A stretch of 64,000 bases of DNA from Pseudomonas sp. NKUCC02_KPG. GTDB lineage: Bacteria; Pseudomonadota; Gammaproteobacteria; Pseudomonadales; Pseudomonadaceae. Position 1 is the first letter of the stretch. Every line of letters begins with the position of its first letter. Positions 1 through 6,993 of the stretch are shown piece by piece. Made by a program: the position numbers and the translations under genes. The notes beneath the pieces were generated by a model. That model was not told where the DNA came from. It searched no databases and saw only the letters and a program-made list of their open reading frames with translations. The stretch lies in contig NZ_JAHKRC010000013.1 in NCBI RefSeq assembly GCF_019345465.1, forward strand, positions 62,001 through 126,000, in the 5' to 3' direction.

Positions 1-422
1 TTGGTGACCGTCAGCAACAGGGTAATGACCAGGGTAAATACCCAGATCGCCGTGTCAGGGAACCATGCATGCAAGATGGTACCGGCGGCGACGGCTTCCA
101 GCGGGATAACCAGTACCCAGAACCACCAGTACAGCCAGCCGATGGTGAAACCGGCCCAATGCCCGATGGCACGGTCGGCGTAAGTGGAGAACGAACCGGT
201 GTCAGGGGATGCAACGGCCATTTCGGCCAGCATGCGCATGACCAGTACCACCAGGGTGCCTGCTGCGGCATAAGCGAGCAGCACAGCTGGACCTGCTTGG
301 GCAATCGCGTGTCCGGAGCCGACAAACAAACCGGCACCGATGACTCCGGCAATCGACAGCATGGTCACATGCCGTGGCTTAAGCCCTTGTTCCAGACCAT
401 TAGAGGATTGCGTATTGCTCAT
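1..422 (-). CDS. gabP: GABA permease (APC family), N-terminal part only
   Basis: This is the first 140 codons of an amino-acid/polyamine/organocation permease that runs off the left edge. The start is the ATG at 422-420, preceded on the minus strand by an AAAGGTAG ribosome site. The protein opens with a short polar tail, then SIAGVIGAGLFVGSG, the glycine-rich TM1 loop of the family. MRMLAEMAVA, TGSFSTYA and WLYWWFWVLVIPLEA follow. As I recall it, this order matches Escherichia coli GabP almost residue for residue, so proton-coupled uptake of 4-aminobutyrate across the inner membrane is the likely role. A close paralogue in the AroP/ProY group is possible, since the C-terminal substrate region is outside the window. 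Confidence 0.82.
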   Translation of the reverse strand, partial: MSNTQSSNGLEQGLKPRHVTMLSIAGVIGAGLFVGSGHAIAQAGPAVLLAYAAAGTLVVLVMRMLAEMAVASPDTGSFSTYADRAIGHWAGFTIGWLYWWFWVLVIPLEAVAAGTILHAWFPDTAIWVFTLVITLLLTVT

Positions 423-965
423 TGGGACTACCTTTCATTGAAGCCATTCCGAGCACCCGCGTTGACTTTCGTAAAAAGTAACCAACGGGGCGTTTAGAAT
501 CTTTGACGCAATAACTGAGCCAGAATGTGACAAATGCACGGTTTCCGCGGGCTGCAACGATTTGCAACACACACTGCAACCCATTGAGCGTAATGGCTTT
601 TCGCCCATTTGTTACCGTAACACTCAGTTCCAGGGCTATCGGCGCACCAAAAATACCCAAAATTGCCCATATGGCTCAAAAGCAGTGCACATCTTTAACC
701 TTTAGTAGGTTCGCGCTTCCAACACCGGGCCAAAGCTGGCAACATCGCGACCTTTTTTAAGCGACACCTGTCTGGCCGAACGGCGAAATACGGGGTCGGT
801 TGTTGTCGGCGCGACACTCTGCTGTAGCGATGCGACAAACTGCCACCCTCACGTCTTTTGTGTCTTCAGGGCGGCTGGTTGCCTCTGCAACCCTATGCTA
901 GCTTGGCCTGCGCCAGGAAGGCCGCCCAACAGCAGGATCGCACCCGAACACAATGAGGAACGCAC
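423..965. other. Intergenic region, 543 bp, between gabP and the ABC operon
   Basis: No convincing gene is seen here. The stretch separates the divergent gabP-like and ABC importer genes, so it must hold both promoters. GCAAC occurs three times between 550 and 580. A weak inverted repeat (CGTTG..CAACG, about 461-488) lies in the gabP leader. The end next to the ABC operon (869-927) folds into three helices and is listed separately. I could not assign -35/-10 boxes with confidence. Confidence 0.6.
869..927 (+). promoter_or_regulatory. Structured leader candidate (three-helix junction) before the ABC importer operon
   Basis: Three helices can be drawn by hand. P1 is GGGCGGC (869-875) with GCCGCCC (921-927), 7 perfect pairs. 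P2 is GGTTGC (877-882) with GCAACC (887-892), loop CTCT. P3 is CTTGGC (902-907) with GCCAGG (912-917), loop CTGC and one G-U pair. P1 closes the other two, giving a three-way junction that ends 38 nt before the ATG. There is no U-tract, so it is not a terminator. A transcript start upstream of 869 is assumed. Function is unknown; a cis-regulatory leader or a processed small RNA would both fit. Confidence 0.45.
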
Positions 966-1739
966 ATGGCTTTGGCCACGCCCGCGCTTGAAATCCGCAA
1001 CTTGCACAAACGCTACGGCGAGCTTGAGGTACTTAAAGGTATCTCGCTGACCGCACGCGACGGCGACGTGATCTCGATCCTGGGTTCTTCCGGTTCCGGC
1101 AAATCCACCCTGTTGCGCTGCATCAACCTGCTCGAAAACCCCCACGACGGCCAGATCCTGGTCGCCGGTGAAGAGCTCAAACTCAAGAAAGCCAAAAATG
1201 GCGAACTGATCGCGGCCGACGGCAAGCAGATCAACCGCATGCGCAGTGAACTGGGTTTTGTATTTCAAAACTTTAACCTGTGGCCGCACATGACCATCCT
1301 CGACAACATTATCGAGGCTCCGCGTCGGGTGCTGGGCCAGAGCAAGGCCGAGGCCATCGAAGTCGCCGAAGCATTGCTGGCCAAGGTCGGCATTGGCGAA
1401 AAGCGCCATGCCTATCCATCCGAATTGTCCGGCGGCCAGCAACAACGCGCGGCAATTGCCCGCACGCTGGCCATGCAGCCCAAAGTCATTCTGTTCGATG
1501 AACCAACATCGGCACTTGACCCGGAAATGGTTCAAGAAGTACTTAGTGTGATCCGCGCGCTCGCCGAAGAAGGTCGCACTATGCTGTTGGTCACCCACGA
1601 AATGGGCTTTGCCCGTCAGGTGTCCAGCGAAGTAGTGTTTTTGCATCAGGGCCTGATCGAAGAGCAAGGGTCGCCAGAACAGGTGTTCGACAACCCGGTT
1701 TCGGCGCGCTGTAAACAATTCATGTCCAGCAACCGCTAA
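966..1739 (+). CDS. Amino-acid ABC transporter ATP-binding protein (HisP/AotP type)
   Basis: This 257-residue ATPase powers uptake of a polar amino acid. The Walker A motif GSSGSGKST is at about residues 40-48, the signature LSGGQQQR near 158, and Walker B LFDEPTSALDP directly after. The length and the NLWPHMTILDN region are those of the polar amino-acid (PAAT) class: histidine, arginine, lysine, ornithine, glutamine. The start follows GAGGA with good spacing. It is first in an operon of ATPase, binding protein and two permeases, with 13 nt to the next gene. The HisP/AotP group fits best, but the substrate cannot be read from the ATPase alone. Confidence 0.93.
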   Translation: MALATPALEIRNLHKRYGELEVLKGISLTARDGDVISILGSSGSGKSTLLRCINLLENPHDGQILVAGEELKLKKAKNGELIAADGKQINRMRSELGFVFQNFNLWPHMTILDNIIEAPRRVLGQSKAEAIEVAEALLAKVGIGEKRHAYPSELSGGQQQRAAIARTLAMQPKVILFDEPTSALDPEMVQEVLSVIRALAEEGRTMLLVTHEMGFARQVSSEVVFLHQGLIEEQGSPEQVFDNPVSARCKQFMSSNR

Positions 1740-1752
1740 CGGAGCAACACGA

Positions 1753-2508
1753 ATGCAGAACTATAAAAAGCTTCTCATGGCCGCTGCCGCCACACTGGTT
1801 TTCAGCGCCAACGCCCTGGCTGTTGATAAGTACAAAGTAGGGATTGAGGGTGCTTACCCACCGTTCAATAACAAAAACGCCAGTGGCGAAGTCGTGGGCT
1901 TCGACCCCGATATCGCGATGGCTCTGTGCGCCAAGATGAAAGCCGAGTGCGAAATCGTTACGTCCGACTGGGACGGCATCATCCCGGCCCTGAACGCCAA
2001 AAAATACGATTTCATCGTGTCTTCGCTGTCCATCACTGACGAACGCAAGCAAGCGGTCGATTTCACCGACCCGTACTACTCCAACAAGCAGCAGTTCATC
2101 GCACCGAAAAAAGTCGACTTCAAAACCGACATCGCGTCCCTCAAGGGCAAGGCCCTGGGCACCCAGCGTTCAACTCAGGCCGCAACCTGGCTGGATGACA
2201 ACCTGGGCACCGACGCGACCATCTCCTTGTACGACACCCAGGAAAACGCCTACCTCGACCTGACTTCGGGCCGTGTAGATGCCTTGCTGGCAGATAAGTA
2301 CGCCAACTACGACTGGCTCAAAAGCCCGGCTGGCCAGGCTTACGAGTTTAAGGGTGAGCCGGTCAACGAAGACGACAAAGTCGGCATTGCCCTGCGTAAA
2401 GGCGACAACGAACTGCGCGCCAAGCTGAACCTGGCCCTCAAGCAAATCGTTGAAGACGGCACGTACAAGAAGATCAACGACAAGTACTTCCCGTTCAGCA
2501 TCTACTGA
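1753..2508 (+). CDS. Periplasmic amino-acid-binding protein (ArgT/HisJ/AotJ type)
   Basis: This 251-residue solute-binding protein captures amino acid for the ABC importer. A signal peptide ends near ANALA at residue 23. The mature protein begins with VGIEGAYPPFN, the family's ligand-site opening, and continues with VGFDPDIAMALC, FIVSSLSITDERK and VDFTDPYYS. LGTQRSTQ holds the arginine that clamps the ligand carboxylate. Two nearby cysteines (LCAKMKAEC) match the disulfide of the LAO/HisJ group. This pattern points to basic amino acids (arginine, lysine, ornithine, histidine). The gene lies between the ATPase and the permeases, and a strong stem-loop follows its stop. Confidence 0.92.
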   Translation: MQNYKKLLMAAAATLVFSANALAVDKYKVGIEGAYPPFNNKNASGEVVGFDPDIAMALCAKMKAECEIVTSDWDGIIPALNAKKYDFIVSSLSITDERKQAVDFTDPYYSNKQQFIAPKKVDFKTDIASLKGKALGTQRSTQAATWLDDNLGTDATISLYDTQENAYLDLTSGRVDALLADKYANYDWLKSPAGQAYEFKGEPVNEDDKVGIALRKGDNELRAKLNLALKQIVEDGTYKKINDKYFPFSIY

Positions 2509-2519
2509 CCTGCCTGACC

Positions 2520-2539
2520 GTCGCGCCTGCGGGCGCGAC
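2520..2539 (+). promoter_or_regulatory. Perfect 8-bp stem-loop between binding protein and permease genes
   Basis: GTCGCGCC (2520-2527) pairs with GGCGCGAC (2532-2539) around the tetraloop TGCG. There is no following T-run, so it is unlikely to be a full terminator. In this class of operon, such hairpins protect the upstream mRNA and let the binding protein be made in excess over the permeases. That role is inferred here. Confidence 0.6.
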
Positions 2540-2565
2540 AGTCCCTAGCAAAGCCTGCCTACCCC

Positions 2566-3258
2566 ATGACTATCGATCTATACGGATTCGGCCCGGCGCT
2601 TGCCGCTGGCGCGCTGATGACCGTCAAACTGGCACTTACTGCGCTGTGTCTGGGCCTGGTGCTCGGATTGCTCGGTGCCTTGGCCAAAACATCCCCCTAC
2701 AAACCGCTTAGATGGTTGGGCGGCGCCTATTCGACCCTGGTTCGTGGTGTTCCCGAACTGCTCTGGGTGTTGCTGATTTACTTCGGCAGCGTGAATCTGG
2801 TGCGCGCCATCGGCGAATACATCGGCATGCCCGAACTCACCCTCAGCGCCTTCGCGGCGGGTGTACTCGCCTTGGGCCTGTGCTTTGGTGCCTATGCCAC
2901 TGAAGTGTTTCGCGGCGCCATTCTGGCCATCCCCAAAGGCCACCGCGAAGCGGGCATGGCACTGGGTTTGTCCAAACCGCGGATCTTCACCAAGCTGGTT
3001 CTGCCACAAATGTGGCGTATTGCCCTGCCCGGCCTGGGCAACCTGTTCATGATCCTGATGAAAGACACCGCGCTGGTGTCGGTCATCGGTCTGGAAGAAA
3101 TCATGCGTCAGGCGCAAAACGCCGTGACCTTCGCCAAACACCCGTTCACCTTCTACATGGTGGCAGCCGTGATGTACCTGGGCCTGACCGTACTGGCCAT
3201 GGGCACCATGCACGTGCTTGAAAAACGCGCAGCGCGCGGCTTCGTGAGGAGGACGTAA
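2566..3258 (+). CDS. Amino-acid ABC transporter permease (HisQ type)
   Basis: This 230-residue inner-membrane protein is one half of the transport channel. It has about five hydrophobic segments, with an N-terminal ALMTVKLALTALCLGLVLGLL helix. The EAA loop, EAGMALGLSKPRIFTKLVLPQ at about residues 128-148, is the contact site for the ATPase. TLVRGVPELLWVLLIYFG is typical of HisQ-like permeases. The stop codon overlaps the start of the next permease by one base, so the pair is translationally coupled. It works with that permease as a heterodimer. Confidence 0.92.
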   Translation: MTIDLYGFGPALAAGALMTVKLALTALCLGLVLGLLGALAKTSPYKPLRWLGGAYSTLVRGVPELLWVLLIYFGSVNLVRAIGEYIGMPELTLSAFAAGVLALGLCFGAYATEVFRGAILAIPKGHREAGMALGLSKPRIFTKLVLPQMWRIALPGLGNLFMILMKDTALVSVIGLEEIMRQAQNAVTFAKHPFTFYMVAAVMYLGLTVLAMGTMHVLEKRAARGFVRRT

Positions 3259-3947
3259 TGGAGTGGGAAGTAATCCTCAAATGGCTGCCCAAGCTGATGC
3301 AGGGCGCGACCCTGACCCTGGAGCTGACCGCAATTTCGGTGATCGCCGGTCTGATCGTGGCCATCCCCCTGGGCATCGCCCGCTCATCCAAACTCTGGTA
3401 TGTGCGTTCGCTGCCTTACGCGTACATCTTTTTCTTCCGTGGCACGCCACTGCTGATCCAGCTGTTTCTGGTCTATTACGGCCTGGCACAGTTCGATCTG
3501 GTGCGTGAAAGCGCGTTGTGGCCGTATCTGCGCAGCCCGTTCTGGTGCGCGATCATCACCATGACCCTGCACACCGCCGCCTACATCGCCGAGATCCTGC
3601 GCGGCGCGATCCAGGCCATCCCGCCGGGTGAAATCGAGGCTGCACGGGCCCTGGGCATGTCGCGCTTCAAGACCCTGGTGCATATCGTCCTGCCCCGCGC
3701 CACGCGCATCGGCCTGCCGGCGTACAGCAACGAAGTGATCCTGATGCTCAAGGCCAGCTCGCTGGCGAGTACCGTGACCCTGCTGGAACTGACCGGCATG
3801 ACGCGCACCATCATCGCCCGCAACTACCTGACCGTGGACATGTTCCTGACCGCAGGGGCGATCTACCTGCTGATGTCGTTTGTACTGATCCAGGGGTTCA
3901 AGCTGCTGGAGCGCTGGTTGCGCGTCGATGCCTGCCAGGGCCGCTGA
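3258..3947 (+). CDS. Amino-acid ABC transporter permease (HisM type)
   Basis: This 229-residue partner permease has RGTPLLIQLFLVYYGLAQF after the second helix, a strong HisM/ArtM-type motif. Its EAA loop is EIEAARALGMSRFKTLVHIVLPRA. GAGGACGTAATG at the junction gives a good ribosome site, and the ATG shares its A with the preceding stop codon. The end overlaps the next gene by 20 nt in another frame, so the methyltransferase gene probably belongs to the same transcript. Confidence 0.92.
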   Translation: MEWEVILKWLPKLMQGATLTLELTAISVIAGLIVAIPLGIARSSKLWYVRSLPYAYIFFFRGTPLLIQLFLVYYGLAQFDLVRESALWPYLRSPFWCAIITMTLHTAAYIAEILRGAIQAIPPGEIEAARALGMSRFKTLVHIVLPRATRIGLPAYSNEVILMLKASSLASTVTLLELTGMTRTIIARNYLTVDMFLTAGAIYLLMSFVLIQGFKLLERWLRVDACQGR

Positions 3948-5151
3948 CCACGAGGGCGAGCCGCTGCTCGCCCGCTTTGAGGCGCTGGACAGGTTTTTGC
4001 ACGACCACCAGCACCTGTGGCGCCCACGGCCATTCACTCATCTGAACATGCCGTGGGAAGCGCAACACCCCGAACTGGCGCACTGGTTGCGCCAGCGTTC
4101 GTTGCAAGACGCCGAAGCCAGTCACAACTACCCCCAACACTTGCCTGCCCCTGCGCCGTTCCCTGAACTGGCGGCGACTTCCCTCGCCCTGAGTTCGGTT
4201 GACCGCCTGCCCACCCAGCCGCTTGCGCCCGCAAGCCAGCGTTTGCAGGTGGACGTGCCGGGACGCAAGTGGCAACAGATTGAAGCCTTCGCCCGGAGCC
4301 TGACCTTCAAGCAAATCCCCGCCCACTGGCTGGACTGGTGCTCGGGCAAAGGCCATCTGGGTCGTCGACTGCTAAGCCCCGGGCAACAACTGACGTGCCT
4401 GGAATATGACCCGGCTTTGATCGAGTCCGGCCAGCAACTCAGCCAGCGCCATCACTTGGCCGTGCGCCATGTTCAACAGGATGTGCTCGCGCCCGAAGCG
4501 GCCTTGCAGCTCACCCCCGGGATGACCCCGGTGGCGCTGCATGCCTGCGGCGATTTGCATGTGCGCCTGCTGCAACTGGCGTGCGCGGCGGGCTGTGGAC
4601 AACTTGCCGTGTCGCCTTGCTGCTACAACCGCATCAGCGCGCCGCATTATCAGCCGTTATCCACAGCCGCCAGGGCTTCGCACTTGCAACTGTCACTGGA
4701 GGACCTGAGCCTGCCCATGAGCGAGACCGTGACCGCTGGCGCCCGTGTTAGGCGCCAGCGCGACGAGTCGATGGCGCGGCGTTTGGGTTTTGATCTGTGG
4801 CAGCGCCAGCACCGTCAGTGCGATGAATATTTATCCACACCTTCGCTGCCGAGTACCTGGCTGAACAAGCCGTTTGCCGAGTACTGCGAAGATTTGGCAG
4901 CGCTGAAAAACTTATCCACAAGCGGCAGGGAAGATTGGTCGGCACTGGAAGCAGCAGGCTGGAAACGACTGGCACAGGTGCGCAATCTGGAGTTGGTGCG
5001 CGGGCTTTTCCGTCGCCCGCTGGAGGTGTGGCTGGTGCTCGATCGAGCGCTGTACCTGAAGGAAAACGGCTATGAAGTACAGGTCGGCGAGTTCTGCGAC
5101 AGCCAGCTGACGCCGCGTAATTTGATGGTGATTGCGCAACGCTGTGGATAA
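3928..5151 (+). CDS. SAM-dependent methyltransferase, METTL25/Methyltransf_32-like
   Basis: This 407-residue protein carries a methyltransferase core in its middle third. LDWCSGKGHLGRRLL near residue 135 is motif I (SAM binding), ECLYDP-like TCLEYDPALIE follows, and then VALHACGDLH and SPCCYNRIS. The HACGDLH..CCY pattern resembles the METTL25/RRNAD1 group, but the substrate is not known. The chosen ATG lies inside the end of the permease gene; the next in-frame Met is about 40 residues later, so a later start is possible. Four TTATCCACA DnaA-box-like strings occur in the coding sequence (near 4659, 4830, 4911 and 5145), probably by chance. A REP pair begins 4 nt after the stop. Confidence 0.75.
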   Translation: MPARAADHEGEPLLARFEALDRFLHDHQHLWRPRPFTHLNMPWEAQHPELAHWLRQRSLQDAEASHNYPQHLPAPAPFPELAATSLALSSVDRLPTQPLAPASQRLQVDVPGRKWQQIEAFARSLTFKQIPAHWLDWCSGKGHLGRRLLSPGQQLTCLEYDPALIESGQQLSQRHHLAVRHVQQDVLAPEAALQLTPGMTPVALHACGDLHVRLLQLACAAGCGQLAVSPCCYNRISAPHYQPLSTAARASHLQLSLEDLSLPMSETVTAGARVRRQRDESMARRLGFDLWQRQHRQCDEYLSTPSLPSTWLNKPFAEYCEDLAALKNLSTSGREDWSALEAAGWKRLAQVRNLELVRGLFRRPLEVWLVLDRALYLKENGYEVQVGEFCDSQLTPRNLMVIAQRCG

Positions 5152-5154
5152 CCC

Positions 5155-5241
5155 TGTGGGAGCGGGCTTGCTCGCGATTCAGGCGCTGCGGTCTGACAGG
5201 TAAACCACAGCGATCCCATCGCGAGCAAGCCCGCTCCCACA
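5155..5241. repeat. REP pair (BIME-like)
   Basis: TGTGGGAGCGGGCTTGCTCGCGAT at the left is mirrored by ATCGCGAGCAAGCCCGCTCCCACA at the right, with a 40-nt centre that differs from copy to copy. It sits between convergent genes, so it may end or stabilise both transcripts. Confidence 0.92.
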
Positions 5242-5256
5242 CAGGTTTTTGCAGGC

Positions 5257-5667
5257 CTACGAACCGCGGTACGTCGAGAAGCCGTACGGGCTGAGCAGCA
5301 GCGGAATGTGGTAATGCTGATCGGCGTTTTTCACATCAAAAATCACCGGGATTTCCGGGAAGAACGTCTCGTGGCCAGCTTTCTTGAAATACTCACCGGT
5401 TTTGAACACCACTCGATATTCACCCGCCTCGAACGCTTGCCTGGCCGGGAACAGTTCGCCAATACGACCCTGTTCATTGGTCACGCCCTGAGCCAGCGGC
5501 TGCCAGTCTTTACCCACGTGTTTTTCCAGGGTCACGTTGACTCCCGGTGACGGCAGGCCGTTTTCAAGGTTGAGCACGTGTACGCTCAACGGGTTGCCAG
5601 CGGCCAGTGTCAGGCTCGACACAGCGCTCAGGCTCAAAGCCGCCAAAGTGATTCGCAAAGATTTCAT
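5257..5667 (-). CDS. hiuH: Periplasmic 5-hydroxyisourate hydrolase (transthyretin-like)
   Basis: This enzyme hydrolyses 5-hydroxyisourate, the product of urate oxidation. The 136-residue protein has a signal peptide ending near TLAAG (residue 23), so it acts in the periplasm. Family marks are LSVHVLN with the catalytic His at 30, the conserved NEQGRIGEL arginine, HYHIPLLLSPYGFSTY, and the C-terminal tetrapeptide YRGS. The ribosome site AGAGGATGACCG fixes the ATG at 5667. It lies 36 nt downstream of the HbpS-like gene on the same strand, in an operon divergent from a two-component system. No other uric-acid gene is near, so a role in oxidative stress is as likely as purine breakdown. Confidence 0.9.
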   Translation of the reverse strand: MKSLRITLAALSLSAVSSLTLAAGNPLSVHVLNLENGLPSPGVNVTLEKHVGKDWQPLAQGVTNEQGRIGELFPARQAFEAGEYRVVFKTGEYFKKAGHETFFPEIPVIFDVKNADQHYHIPLLLSPYGFSTYRGS

Positions 5668-5703
5668 CGGTCATCCTCTAATAATGGTTAAAAAACAATC
5701 AAC

Positions 5704-6183
5704 TCAGCGTTGAGTCGTCAGGCCAATCTGTTGCGCCGCTTTTATTGCGCAGGCTTCGTCCTGCTCCGCACCGCCAGCACCGGCCACGCCAATGGCTCCC
5801 ACCAGTTCGCCTTCGGCAAACAGCGGCACACCACCTCCCAACAACAACAGTTCGGCGATGGAATTAAGGTTGCTCGCCTCAGGATTGCTGCGTGCACGCT
5901 CGGCAAACAAACGGGTCGGGGTTTTGGTCGACAGCGCCGTGTAGGCTTTGCGCTGGCTGGCCAGCAGGTTGTGCGGGCCAACACTCTCTGGACGCATCGA
6001 CATCAACACGTTGCCACCACGGTCCAGCACGCTCAGCGCACCGGTGCAGTGCTTGATGGCCGCATCCGCCAACTGGCGGGCGGTGACCAGATCCAGATCG
6101 GCATGGCGCACCAGATTGGGGGCTGCCTGGGCAACGCCGGCAACGCCAACGGCAGTCCACAACAACAAGGTTTTCAGCATCAT
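5704..6183 (-). CDS. Periplasmic heme-binding-like protein (GlcG/HbpS family)
   Basis: This 159-residue protein has a signal peptide (MMLKTLLLWTAVGVAGVAQA) followed by one GlcG/HbpS domain. LTARQLADAAI-like helices, a GGNVLMSMRPES strand, and the glycine-rich GGGVPLFAEGELVGAIGVAGAGG near residues 112-134 define it. In Streptomyces, HbpS binds heme and modulates a two-component sensor. Here the gene also faces a sensor kinase, so a similar accessory role is possible. The start at 6183 is set by AGGAG seven bases upstream. It is first in the operon with hiuH and reads away from the regulator gene at 6319. Confidence 0.85.
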   Translation of the reverse strand: MMLKTLLLWTAVGVAGVAQAAPNLVRHADLDLVTARQLADAAIKHCTGALSVLDRGGNVLMSMRPESVGPHNLLASQRKAYTALSTKTPTRLFAERARSNPEASNLNSIAELLLLGGGVPLFAEGELVGAIGVAGAGGAEQDEACAIKAAQQIGLTTQR

Positions 6184-6248
6184 TGGCTAGCTCCTGTACG
6201 AATGCGCCCACCTTAACCAGCGACCCTCGTCAGAACTCCGTCAGTTGC

Positions 6249-6264
6249 ATTACAAGTTTGTAAT
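6249..6264. promoter_or_regulatory. Inverted repeat, probable response-regulator box
   Basis: ATTACAA and TTGTAAT are perfectly inverted around GT. The site lies between the divergent hbpS-hiuH operon and the regulator gene, 65 nt from one start codon and 54 nt from the other. CusR/HprR-type regulators use inverted repeats with a two-base centre and TTGT half-sites. The identity of the bound protein is inferred. Confidence 0.7.
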
Positions 6265-6318
6265 AGGCAACACACCCGAAGGCGCCTAGCCTGTGCAGAC
6301 GATTGATCGAGGTGTGCG

Positions 6319-6993
6319 ATGCGTTTGTTAGTGGTTGAAGACGAAGCCAAGACGGCAGATTTCCTGGCCAAGGGCCTCAAGGAGTCAGGCTTTGCGGTGG
6401 ATGTGGCACTGAACGGGCTGGACGGCCGTTACTTTGTCGAGCAGCAGGAATACGACCTGATCATCCTCGACGTGATGCTGCCGGGACTCAATGGCTGGCA
6501 ATTGCTGCAACTGATTCGCCAGCGCGGCGCCACGCCGGTGCTGTTTTTAACTGCCCGGGATGCCATCGAAGACCGCGTGCGCGGCCTCGAACTGGGCGCA
6601 GACGATTATCTGCTCAAGCCATTTGCCTTTGCCGAGCTGCTCGCCCGGGTTCGTACCTTGCTGCGCCGTGGTCCCATGCGCGAAGCCGAGTCGTATGCCA
6701 TCGCCGATCTTGAAATCGACGTGCTGCGCCGCCGCGTCAGCCGGGGCGGCCAGCGCATCAGCCTGACCAACAAGGAGTTCTCGCTTCTGCAACTGCTGGC
6801 CAGCCGCCAGGGCGAAGTCTTGTCACGCACCTTGATCGCTTCCCAGGTCTGGAACCTCAACTTCGACAGCGACACCAATATGGTCGAAGTCGCCGTGCGC
6901 CGGTTGCGCGCCAAGGTCGACGACCCCTATATGCCCAAACTTATCCACACCGTGCGCGGGGTCGGGTATCAGCTGGAAGCGCCCGATGAGTAA
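6319..6993 (+). CDS. OmpR-type response regulator, HprR/CusR-like
   Basis: This 224-residue regulator has a receiver domain (residues 1-115), with Asp8 in the acidic pocket, phospho-acceptor Asp51 in LIILDVMLPGLNG, and Lys100 in YLLKPF. A winged-helix DNA-binding domain (about 125-222) includes LTNKEFSLLQLLASRQGEV and the VEVAVRRLRAKVDD recognition helix. It belongs to the heavy-metal/oxidant subgroup (CusR, CopR, HprR). GAGGTG precedes the ATG. The gene overlaps the kinase gene by 8 nt, so the two proteins are co-translated. The neighbour hiuH favours an HprR-like peroxide role over copper, and no copper efflux gene is near. Confidence 0.88.
   Translation: MRLLVVEDEAKTADFLAKGLKESGFAVDVALNGLDGRYFVEQQEYDLIILDVMLPGLNGWQLLQLIRQRGATPVLFLTARDAIEDRVRGLELGADDYLLKPFAFAELLARVRTLLRRGPMREAESYAIADLEIDVLRRRVSRGGQRISLTNKEFSLLQLLASRQGEVLSRTLIASQVWNLNFDSDTNMVEVAVRRLRAKVDDPYMPKLIHTVRGVGYQLEAPDE

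Noticed and set aside
461..488. Inverted repeat CGTTG..CAACG in the gabP leader
   Set aside because: Five-base arms with a long centre; too weak to name.
740..765. T6 run at about 754-759 as a terminator
   Set aside because: No convincing stem precedes it on the plus strand.
4659..5150. Several TTATCCACA-type strings as a replication origin cluster
   Set aside because: They lie inside a coding sequence, are spread over 500 bp, and no AT-rich unwinding region or dnaA/dnaN gene is near.
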